From: Alcaligenaceae bacterium
GTDB lineage: Bacteria; Pseudomonadota; Gammaproteobacteria; Burkholderiales; Burkholderiaceae_B
NCBI GenBank assembly: GCA_030538235.1
Contig: JAUNUJ010000004.1
Coordinates: 161,735-225,734 of the forward strand
DNA length: 64,000 nucleotides
Direction: 5' to 3'
Below, piece after piece: positions 46,920-55,158 of this stretch. Every line of letters starts with the position of its first letter. Position 1 is the first letter of the stretch. The notes below the pieces were generated by a model. It had not been told where the DNA came from, did no database searches, and worked only from the letters and a program-made list of their open reading frames with translations. The translations under genes and the position numbers were made by a program.

Positions 46920-46954
46920 TCTACCAACGTTAAAGATCGTCATCGTCTAATAAG

Positions 46955-48142
46955 CTAGATTATCCCTTGACGACGAAACTCAGCCAACTCGTCAGCTGTA
47001 AAACCCATCGCAGACAGCACAGCCTCAGTATCCTGGCCAAGAGTGGGTGCTTTTCGACTCACGGCGCCGGGTGTTTTACTTAACTTAGGTAAGATACCCG
47101 GCAGAGTGACCGCGGTACCGTCTTCAAGCTCACCCTCGATCAGCATCTCACGTGCTTTATAGTGCGGATCCTTAAAAATATCCGCTACATCGTAAACTCG
47201 TCCTGCCGGTACTCTATGTTGATGCAAAGCGTCGAGAACCTCATCCAAACGATGCTGGATCGCCCACTGCGCAATAATGCCGTCGATATACTCAGCCTCA
47301 GCCGCACGACCGTCATTATGTGCAAAGGCTGGATCATCAGCGATATCCTCTCGACCTATTAACTGCATCAGACGCTTAAAGATACTGTCGCCATTGCCGG
47401 CAATTAAAGCGTATTTACCATCAGCACATAAATAGGCATTGCTCGGCGTAATACCAGGCAGACTACTGCCGGCCGGTTGACGCACCTCCCCAAACACCGA
47501 GTACTCTGCGACCAGACTTTCCATCATATTGAAAACGGATTCATAAAGAGCGATATCAATCACTTGACCACTACCCCGTTGAACCTCGCGATGACGTAGC
47601 GCCATTAAGGCGCCAATCACCGCATGTAAAGCTGCTAATGAATCGCCAATAGAAACACCCACTCTCACTGGTGGTCTGCCTGGCTCACCACTTAAATGCC
47701 TAAGCCCGGCCATGGCCTCACCAACCACCCCAAAACCGGGTAGATCTTTATAAGGACCACTCTGACCATAACCGGAAATACGCACCATAATCAGATCTGG
47801 ATTAAGCGCTTTAAGTGCCTCCTCGCCCAGCCCCCAACTCTCAAGGGCACCGGGGCGGAAGTTTTCGACCAAAATATCGACCTCTTTGATTAGGCGACGA
47901 ATAATGGCTTGCCCCTCTTCGGCGCGCAGATTGACCGTGACTGATTTTTTATTGCGTGATTGAGAGGCCCACCAAACTGAAGTTCCCTCATGCAATAATC
48001 GCCATTTTCTTAAGGGATCACCAGTCAAGGGCGGTTCGATTTTAATCACCTCAGCACCAAACTCACCTAGAATTTTGGTGGTAAATGGTCCGGCAATTAA
48101 CTGCCCTAATTCTAACACTTTAATACCGTCTAATGGCCGCAT
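46955..48142 (-). CDS. CaiB/BaiF-type (class III) CoA transferase
   Basis: 395 residues. It starts MRPLDGIKVLELGQLIAGPF, with SRNKKSVTVNLRAEEGQAII and DILVENFRPGALESWGLG, all standard for class III CoA transferases. The region YKDLPGFGVVGEAMAG near residue 140-150 is close to the catalytic Asp site. It moves CoA between carboxylic acids; substrates cannot be told from sequence. It is next to a Bug receptor, a pair seen often in Burkholderiales. Confidence 0.9.
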   Translation of the reverse strand: MRPLDGIKVLELGQLIAGPFTTKILGEFGAEVIKIEPPLTGDPLRKWRLLHEGTSVWWASQSRNKKSVTVNLRAEEGQAIIRRLIKEVDILVENFRPGALESWGLGEEALKALNPDLIMVRISGYGQSGPYKDLPGFGVVGEAMAGLRHLSGEPGRPPVRVGVSIGDSLAALHAVIGALMALRHREVQRGSGQVIDIALYESVFNMMESLVAEYSVFGEVRQPAGSSLPGITPSNAYLCADGKYALIAGNGDSIFKRLMQLIGREDIADDPAFAHNDGRAAEAEYIDGIIAQWAIQHRLDEVLDALHQHRVPAGRVYDVADIFKDPHYKAREMLIEGELEDGTAVTLPGILPKLSKTPGAVSRKAPTLGQDTEAVLSAMGFTADELAEFRRQGII

Positions 48143-48202
48143 CGTCTACTTCCTACCCTAGTGATTTTGATTGTTTTGTTGATTGTTATTCTAGCACCGA
48201 AA

Positions 48203-48912
48203 TCAATAATTTAGCGGTGAGCGTTTTTTTACATCATGCCAATAAAGCCGACCCTCCTCCTTTTTAGAAAAAGGCTGTCGACAACTGATTGCCAAGTTCA
48301 AATCAACTGCTTCAATTCGCTCTACATCACGCATATCAGCTGAAGTACGGGCGATCTTTAAGACCGATTGCACTGCTCTTGCTGACCAGGCTTTTTGTTG
48401 AACCGTGAGCTCCAACAGGATATGTTCCTCACGTTCAAGCTTACAGAAGCGGGCAATCAGCACCCCTTTAAGATCCGAATTAAGCATACCCTGCCGCTTA
48501 AACTGACGCTCCCTACAAGCTGCAACCCGTTGCCGCACTTGCTCTGATGTATCGGCAGCTTGAGCTTCGATCCAACTTATATGAAGTGACGGTACTTTAT
48601 AGTGAATATCAATGCGCTCCAATAAAGGCCCGGATATCCGACTCTGGTACTGGTTAATAGCTCGATGAGTACAAACACAATCCATCTCCGGATGATCCAA
48701 AAAACCACAAGCACATGGGTTAGCCGCGGCAACTAATTGAAAACCGGTCGGATAAATTTGTTGGGTGTTGGAACGTGAAATGCAAATCTCACCGGCCTCC
48801 ATCGGTCCTCGCAAAGCCTCTAATGTGCTTCGTTTGAATTCGGCCAACTCATCTAAGAACAGCACACCGTGATGCGCGAGACTAAGCTCTCCGGGATAGG
48901 CATGGGCGCCAC
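48203..48912 (-). pseudogene. comM: comM (Mg-chelatase-like ATPase), 3' part cut by a Tn7-like transposon
   Basis: About 236 C-terminal residues of ComM remain: SGAHAYPGELSLAHHGVLFL with Walker B DELAEF, then IYPTGFQLVAAANPCACGFL and the C-terminal helical part. The N-terminal half, with Walker A, should lie beyond the transposon, outside the window. ComM is a helicase that helps branch migration in natural transformation. The coding joins the transposon end exactly at the GTGGC codon run, so the gene is broken. An open frame runs on into the transposon but is not ComM. Confidence 0.9.
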
Positions 48913-48922
48913 TGTAAATTAT

Positions 48923-49053
48923 AGAAATAAATGCAATAATTTGATCTAAAATACAATGACTTACATCTCTATTATGGAAATAGATGCATTGAAATTTATT
49001 AGAAATAGCTGCAATAAAATTTAAATTTACTAGTAATAGCTGCAAAAAAATTT
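48923..49053. repeat. four TnsB-binding-type repeats at the transposon left end
   Basis: About 20-base units of the form AGAAATAGCTGCAATAAAAT stand at 48923-48941, 48975-48996, 49001-49021 and 49032-49053, in the same orientation. Such spaced repeats are the TnsB sites of Tn7-like ends. Confidence 0.8.
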
Positions 49054-49062
49054 AATCATCCT

Positions 49063-49752
49063 ATGAACAAACAAAATAAGATTAAACCCACGCAGGTCCG
49101 AAAAATTAAACCTACACGCATCAGTGTGTCGGGCATATATCCGTTTCGTGGAGAATCATCCGTTGCATACGAATCTACTCTCGAACGTGACTTCATTATT
49201 CGTGCTGAATTTTTCCCTGACGTGTTAGAGGTTATTCCACAGCCTGTTGCAATTCCTTTTATTGCAAACAACGGAAGACAATATACCTATACTCCTGATT
49301 TTCTTGTCTATTATCGTTTAGATAATTGCGGATATAACAAATATCCTAAACCTACGCTTATTGAAGTAAAACCAGAACAAGAGTGGAAAAAACATTGGCG
49401 AGAATGGATGCCGAAGTGGAAAGCAGCGCAACGTTATGCAAAAAAACAAGGGTGGAAATTTCATATTCATGACGAAACTCGCATTCGTGATATGAGTTTT
49501 GAAAATATCCGATTTTTAGAACGTTATAAACGCATGTCATTCCCTGATGAAGAAATTCAAGCAGTGTTGAACAGTGTTGAATTAATGGGAGTAACGACAC
49601 CTGATCACTTATTAGCAAAACACTTTATGGGTATTTACCGAGCAGAAGGAATTTCACTTATTTGGCATTTAATAGCAACCTATCAGCTTACTTGCGACAT
49701 GAGACTTCCCATAGACTACTTTAGCGAATTATGGAGACCTATTCATGAATAA
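49063..49752 (+). CDS. tnsA: TnsA-like transposon endonuclease
   Basis: 229 residues. The PD-(D/E)xK site is visible as the Glu in VAYESTLERDF near residue 38, the Asp in YTPDFLVYY near 87 and EVK in TLIEVKPEQ near 104. TnsA cuts the 5' ends of the element so that it moves by cut-and-paste. The ATG is the first good start inside the transposon end, and the gene overlaps tnsB by 8 bases. Confidence 0.92.
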   Translation: MNKQNKIKPTQVRKIKPTRISVSGIYPFRGESSVAYESTLERDFIIRAEFFPDVLEVIPQPVAIPFIANNGRQYTYTPDFLVYYRLDNCGYNKYPKPTLIEVKPEQEWKKHWREWMPKWKAAQRYAKKQGWKFHIHDETRIRDMSFENIRFLERYKRMSFPDEEIQAVLNSVELMGVTTPDHLLAKHFMGIYRAEGISLIWHLIATYQLTCDMRLPIDYFSELWRPIHE

Positions 49753-51661
49753 AGATAATGACTTTGATAACCAATCTATTCCATTAAATCGAAAGCAAAT
49801 TAATATCGAAAAAGATGCCTATGTGAAGCATAGTGAAACTATGTATCGAATTACAGAAGTTATGGACTTTAACTCTATAATTGCGGTAAATATGGAAACT
49901 GGTCGCTCTACTGTCTTAAGAGTTGATGAACTAGCGCCAGTAGATAGCGATTATGATTTACCTGCCTTAACAAATGATATTAGTGAGACTACAGATAAAG
50001 ATTGGGAGGTAGTGCAGAAAAGGCTTGCAGCAATTAGACCATTGCTTAATCAATATCCATCCTCTCAAGCGCAAATTGAAGAACGAGCAGAGCAAATAAA
50101 AGTCCATCCGACAACGCTCTATCGTTGGCTCAGACTCTACAATGCTTATGGTTCTTCTACTGCACTTGTTCCTAGAAAAAGAGGTTGGACTACTGGAAAA
50201 TCTCGTTTGCCTGTTGAAGTCGAGTCTATTATTGAAGAAGTTATTCAAAATTTCTACCTAACACCACAACGTCCATCTGCCACAAAGACAGTAACGGAAG
50301 TGCAACGAATATGTTCAATACGAAATATAACGCCACCAAACCACGTTACGGTCCGAAGTAGAATTGCTAAAATCTCAGAACAAGAACGTTTAAGAAAACG
50401 TGGTGCAAGGGAAAAGGCACGGAATAAATTTAGACCTGCTGCCGGCTCATTTCCAAATGCTGATTATCCGCTTGCTGTCGTGCAAATTGATCACACACCG
50501 GCGGATATTATTCTAGTAGATGATGTACATAGAAAACCAATTGGGCGACCTTGGATAACGTTAGCCATGGACGTGTGTACTAGAGTGGTCGTAGGTTATT
50601 ACTTATCATTTGATCCTCCCTCAGAAACATCTATTGCCATGTGCGTAGCACATTCAATACTTCCAAAAGAAAATTGGCTGTTATTACACAATGTTGATGC
50701 TGAATGGCCTGTATGGGGTATTCCCAAAACCATCCATGTTGATAATGGTGCAGACTTTCGTTCTAGCAATTTTCAACAATCATGTCTTTCCTATAACATT
50801 AACTTAGAGTTTAGACCCGTTAGACAACCTCAATACGGTGGACATATTGAACGCATTCTTGGAACACTTTTAAAAGAAATTCACAGTTTACCGGGAACAA
50901 CATTTTCTTCTATCAAAGAAAGAGAAGGTTACGACTCTGAGAAAAATGCTGTTATGACAAAATCTGAATTTGAGCATTGGTTTGTTACTTTAATTTGTAA
51001 GATTTATCACCAACGACTTCATACCGGCATCGGAATGAAACCAATTAAAAAGTGGGAAATTGAAGTTTTTGGTAATGGAGAAACTAAAGGTTCAGGAATG
51101 CCACCACGTCCAACTGATGGCCATACTGTTTTACTAGATTTTTTACCCTCATTTCGTCGCACTGTGCAAGCTTTCGGAATAACAATTGACGGACTTAATT
51201 ATTATGCAGAAGCCTTAAGACCATGGATAAATAAAACTGATTTAGACACAGGAAAAAAACAAGGATTTGTGTTTAGGCGTGACCCTAGAGATATCAGCAC
51301 GATTTGGTTTTATGACCCAATTCTAAAAGAATATTTCAAAATCCCATTAGCAAATCAAGCATTCCCATCAATGAGCATCTGGGAATATCAACAAGCAAAA
51401 GAAAAAATACGAAAAGAAGGCACAGCAGATATTAATGAACATGAAATCTTGCGTACTATCACCGAAATGCGTGAATTTGTTGAAAGCTCTGAACAACGTA
51501 CTAAAAAATCACGCCGTCAGGCACAACGTAGAAGGGAGCATGAGAAAAAAATAGACCCATCATCACCTTTGGATAACAAAGCCCCACAAATTGAATCCAC
51601 GCCTACCCTCTTTGGCGATCTTGTAGAGGGTGAAATAAAGCCATTTGGAGATATTAGATGA
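49745..51661 (+). CDS. tnsB: TnsB-like DDE transposase
   Basis: 638 residues. An N-terminal helix-turn-helix pair (HPTTLYRWLRLYNAYGS) is followed by the integrase-fold core with Asp in VQIDHTPAD near 248, Asp in HVDNGADF near 332 and Glu in GHIERILG near 367, then a Mu-transposase-type beta barrel and a charged tail (KKSRRQAQRRREH). It binds the end repeats and joins the 3' ends to target DNA. It overlaps tnsC by 4 bases. Confidence 0.95.
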   Translation: MNKDNDFDNQSIPLNRKQINIEKDAYVKHSETMYRITEVMDFNSIIAVNMETGRSTVLRVDELAPVDSDYDLPALTNDISETTDKDWEVVQKRLAAIRPLLNQYPSSQAQIEERAEQIKVHPTTLYRWLRLYNAYGSSTALVPRKRGWTTGKSRLPVEVESIIEEVIQNFYLTPQRPSATKTVTEVQRICSIRNITPPNHVTVRSRIAKISEQERLRKRGAREKARNKFRPAAGSFPNADYPLAVVQIDHTPADIILVDDVHRKPIGRPWITLAMDVCTRVVVGYYLSFDPPSETSIAMCVAHSILPKENWLLLHNVDAEWPVWGIPKTIHVDNGADFRSSNFQQSCLSYNINLEFRPVRQPQYGGHIERILGTLLKEIHSLPGTTFSSIKEREGYDSEKNAVMTKSEFEHWFVTLICKIYHQRLHTGIGMKPIKKWEIEVFGNGETKGSGMPPRPTDGHTVLLDFLPSFRRTVQAFGITIDGLNYYAEALRPWINKTDLDTGKKQGFVFRRDPRDISTIWFYDPILKEYFKIPLANQAFPSMSIWEYQQAKEKIRKEGTADINEHEILRTITEMREFVESSEQRTKKSRRQAQRRREHEKKIDPSSPLDNKAPQIESTPTLFGDLVEGEIKPFGDIR

Positions 51662-52548
51662 ATCAATACGAACATGTACACCCTGATTTTCGTCATATTT
51701 TACTTTTATCAAATACTGAACGTATCGCTTTTTTAGAAAGTCCTCGTTGGATTGATTATCCCATAGCAAAAAAAATACACGACACCTTGCACGGGCTATT
51801 AAACAAACCAAAACGTCCACGGATGCCAAATTTACTTCTTGTTGGTGATTCTAATAATGGTAAAACAACCATCATTAGGCGTTTCTTTGATATATATGGG
51901 CAAGGCCATGTTAATGATAACTCAGAACCTGTCAAACCGATCATCATCGCAGAGTCACCTCCAACCGCCGATGAAAAGGGCTTATATCTTTCGATATTAA
52001 AACGTTTCTTTGCCCCTAGTCGTCCGAGCGATTCCGCTTCAAAGCTACGTTATCAGGTCATACACCTCATGAGTTCTTGTCATGTCAACATGTTGATTAT
52101 TGATGAATTTCACTCTATGCTAACCGGCAGTGCTATTAAACAAAGAGAAGTAATGAATGCCATTAAACTACTCTGCAATGAACTTGCTATTCCCATTGTC
52201 GGTGTAGGCACAAAAGAAGCCGTGCGTATTCTGCACACTGATCCTCAGCACGCAAGTCGATTTGATGTAATCACCTTACCCTCTTGGGAATTAAATAAAG
52301 ATTTTCAACAGCTCTTATCAGGTTTTGAACAAATCCTTCCCTTGAAAAAACCTTCTTTTCTTTATAGGCCTGAATCTGCCACACTCATTCATACAATTAG
52401 CGAGGGAAACATGGGGAACGTACATAAACTCTTGGCTAGATGTACGGTCGATGCAATTAACAACGGAGCAGAATCGATTGATAAAGAAATAATTAAAAAT
52501 AACAACTGGATTCGCCCCACTAGGGGTATCAGAGAGTTCATGATGTGA
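51658..52548 (+). CDS. tnsC: TnsC-like AAA+ ATPase
   Basis: 296 residues. Walker A is GDSNNGKTT near residue 62, Walker B is MLIIDEFHSML near 145, and an AAA+ sensor-like VGVGTKEAVRIL near 182. It links the target-binding protein with the TnsAB transposase and gives target immunity. It overlaps tniQ by 4 bases. Confidence 0.93.
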   Translation: MNQYEHVHPDFRHILLLSNTERIAFLESPRWIDYPIAKKIHDTLHGLLNKPKRPRMPNLLLVGDSNNGKTTIIRRFFDIYGQGHVNDNSEPVKPIIIAESPPTADEKGLYLSILKRFFAPSRPSDSASKLRYQVIHLMSSCHVNMLIIDEFHSMLTGSAIKQREVMNAIKLLCNELAIPIVGVGTKEAVRILHTDPQHASRFDVITLPSWELNKDFQQLLSGFEQILPLKKPSFLYRPESATLIHTISEGNMGNVHKLLARCTVDAINNGAESIDKEIIKNNNWIRPTRGIREFMM

Positions 52549-53639
52549 ATACGAGCTGGCTTTTACCTGTACCTCTAAAACAAGATGAATTATTTTCTAC
52601 TTGGGTAACTCGTGCCGCACTAACTCAAGGGTGTGACCCATTAGTGCTAACGGGTCATATTTGGCCAGAATGGCCTGCTTGGAGTAGAGATTTAGATCGT
52701 GGTCTACCTGATGATTATTTTCTTGAACTATCAAAAGCATCTGGCATTTCAGTTGAAGATCTAAAAAACTCTTGTCTTTATCAGACCGTTAAAATGATAA
52801 CTGATCAAGCATTAGATAAACTAACAATTTGGCCATGGATCATCGCTCAAGGGCATAGAAATAAAAAATACAAAACCGGATTACAGTACTGTTCAGCATG
52901 CTTAGCTGATGACCACGTACCATACTATAGAAAACAGTGGAGATTTGCTTGGCACGTTGGTTGCCATACTCACAATATCAAGCTGAATAAGCATTGTTGG
53001 AATTGTAATATCCCCGTGCAACCTCATAGATTAGAAGCAGAAGACAAGCATTTAGCTATTTGCTTTAATTGCAAGCAAGACTTAAGAAATGCCCCTCAAA
53101 TTAAAAGTTCAGAAAACTTACTTACATTTCAAAATCTTACAGATTCTGTAATTAAATCTCAAAGTGCATATTTTGGGAGTAAAAAAATCTCTTCACATGA
53201 ATGGTTTGCTCTAGCACGATTCTTCTTACTCTTATTAAATCGGGCTGCAACTCAGCCTAAAAGTAATGTAGCAACTATGATTAAAATGCTAGGCATTTCA
53301 CCTAAACAACTAATCATTTCAGCTACAGGGCTACAAATTGAAATGTTACCTATTGAAGAACGTGAAGTATTACTTTCAGGCATCCCTCACTTATTAGAAA
53401 CAAAAGTTGAATGTTTTATTGAAGCAATCGAGTTTTCTTCAACAAATCGTTCAACATTCTACGGAATTGATAAAAAAATCCCAGAATCTTTAAAACCTAT
53501 TATCAACAAATTACCCGAAAACCCTAAAATTAGGAATACCGTTAAAGACTCAAACAAGTCACAGAAACCTCGTAGCAAACGAGCCGTTGAGCGTATGTAT
53601 GCCAGACTACAGCGCAAATTACCGATAAAAACATCATGA
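52545..53639 (+). CDS. tniQ: TniQ/TnsD-family target-site protein
   Basis: 364 residues from a GTG start. It has the TniQ start LPVPLKQDELFSTWVTRAAL and a zinc-binding middle part: CSACLADDHVPYYRKQWRF, WHVGCHTHN and CWNCNIPVQ, then CFNCKQDL. It is shorter than TnsD of Tn7. Because this element sits in comM, this protein probably recognises comM DNA, directly or with the next protein. Confidence 0.9.
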   Translation: MNTSWLLPVPLKQDELFSTWVTRAALTQGCDPLVLTGHIWPEWPAWSRDLDRGLPDDYFLELSKASGISVEDLKNSCLYQTVKMITDQALDKLTIWPWIIAQGHRNKKYKTGLQYCSACLADDHVPYYRKQWRFAWHVGCHTHNIKLNKHCWNCNIPVQPHRLEAEDKHLAICFNCKQDLRNAPQIKSSENLLTFQNLTDSVIKSQSAYFGSKKISSHEWFALARFFLLLLNRAATQPKSNVATMIKMLGISPKQLIISATGLQIEMLPIEEREVLLSGIPHLLETKVECFIEAIEFSSTNRSTFYGIDKKIPESLKPIINKLPENPKIRNTVKDSNKSQKPRSKRAVERMYARLQRKLPIKTS

Positions 53640-55096
53640 ATACCATTACTAAAAAAATGTGCGACGAGTGCGGGCGGTTCACAACTAAAATCTTTCGTAT
53701 TTACAAAGGACATAAATACTGTGGAACTTGCTATGTACGAGAGTTTAAGCACCAAGAATGCTCAAAATGTGGTCAAATTTCCCGTATTTTAAAAAGCCAT
53801 GAAATAGCTCTATGTCAGCAATGTGAAAACAACCAACCTTGCATTCGTTGCGGTAAAAAAGAATATAAAATAGGAAAAATCACAATTTACGGCCCAACAT
53901 GCTCAGCTTGTTCTGTTTATTTTAGAAATCCTGAACCTTGTGAAATTTGCGGTACGCTTTCAAAAAGGCTATCTACTTCTAAAGAACTTGGACATAATTT
54001 ACGGGTATGTCCAAAATGCATCACTTCTAATCATGCCACATGCCAAGCTTGTCATAAATATCGAAAATTACAGCCTAAAGAAAATGGGCAACTTGTATGC
54101 AAAAAATGCTATGAAATTGGCGAAATTATCTGTCCAGAATGTCAGGAATTAATGCCTGCCGGTTATGGAGAAAAATGTGAAAGCTGCTATTGGCAAGAAC
54201 TTTTGAAAAAAAGAATCCGTATGGATTGCGCCGCTCTGAACTCTCAAGTGATAATAGAACATTTTGACTCATTTGGAGAATGGCTTTTAACACATACAGG
54301 TGAGAAAAAAGCGGCTATAAATATTCACCGATACTTTTATTTTTTTCTTGATATAGACCGTCAATGGGGTGAAATACCAAATTATAGCGGACTATTACAG
54401 CATTTCAGCGCAGCCAAACTAAGACTTTACCAACTGCCAATGAAGTGGATGCAAGAAACAGGGTTAATTGAATTGGACATTATTGCCAAAAAAGAGAACT
54501 CGGAACGGAATAGAATTGCCACCCTTCAAAACAAACTTCCTCCTAATTCTATTGAGCGACATTTATTAGATGGGTATTTAAAACTGCTTTTAAAACGCTT
54601 AGAGAACAGCAAGACGACCTTAACCTCCATTCGCCTAGCACTTACACCGGCAGTTGGCTTATTGTTCTTAAAAAGCGCTACAGACGAAGTAGGTGTTTTT
54701 CCAACCCAAGAAACTCTAAATCAATATCTAAGTCAAAAAACTGGACAAAAGGCAGCTATTTCCGGCTTTATAGGATATTTGTGTAAGCAGCATAATGTTG
54801 ACATTGCCTTACCTTCCCCAGATGACCCTAGTTTAATCAAGCTTAAACGTAGAACTTTAGAAAATGAGTTACTCCATTTAATGCTCTGCGAACATTGTAC
54901 TGACACAAATAAGCAAAAATGGTTAAAAACAGGATTAGCCTATTTTCATGGACTTAATCAAAACATGATTAAACAAGCACTAAAAAATGGAGTCGATGAA
55001 TCTAATGGCGACCTAACTGTTATGCTAAACGACTTAGAGTATTGGTTACCTATGCCTAATTGGTGGCGTATTAAAAAGCCCTTTACCCATAACTAA
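53636..55096 (+). CDS. zinc-ribbon-rich transposon protein (TniE-like position)
   Basis: 486 residues. The first ~190 hold twelve CxxC knuckles (for example CDECGRF, CSKCGQ, CIRCGKK, CEICGT, CQACHK, CPECQE, CESCYW), enough for six zinc ribbons. The last ~290 residues are helical (YFYFFLDIDRQWGEIPNYSG) and not assigned. It overlaps tniQ by 4 bases. In Tn6022-type elements a fifth gene (tniE) stands here. It may bind the target site or control target choice; function is not known to me. Confidence 0.75.
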   Translation: MNTITKKMCDECGRFTTKIFRIYKGHKYCGTCYVREFKHQECSKCGQISRILKSHEIALCQQCENNQPCIRCGKKEYKIGKITIYGPTCSACSVYFRNPEPCEICGTLSKRLSTSKELGHNLRVCPKCITSNHATCQACHKYRKLQPKENGQLVCKKCYEIGEIICPECQELMPAGYGEKCESCYWQELLKKRIRMDCAALNSQVIIEHFDSFGEWLLTHTGEKKAAINIHRYFYFFLDIDRQWGEIPNYSGLLQHFSAAKLRLYQLPMKWMQETGLIELDIIAKKENSERNRIATLQNKLPPNSIERHLLDGYLKLLLKRLENSKTTLTSIRLALTPAVGLLFLKSATDEVGVFPTQETLNQYLSQKTGQKAAISGFIGYLCKQHNVDIALPSPDDPSLIKLKRRTLENELLHLMLCEHCTDTNKQKWLKTGLAYFHGLNQNMIKQALKNGVDESNGDLTVMLNDLEYWLPMPNWWRIKKPFTHN

Positions 55097-55158
55097 AAGA
55101 ATTATACAAGTTAGTTTTCTACAATTCTAAACTTTTCGATATCTAGAAATTTAGTGTA

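Noticed and set aside
49063-55096. CRISPR-associated transposon
   Set aside because: No Cas genes or repeat array are seen in the visible part; targeting of comM is explained by TniQ.
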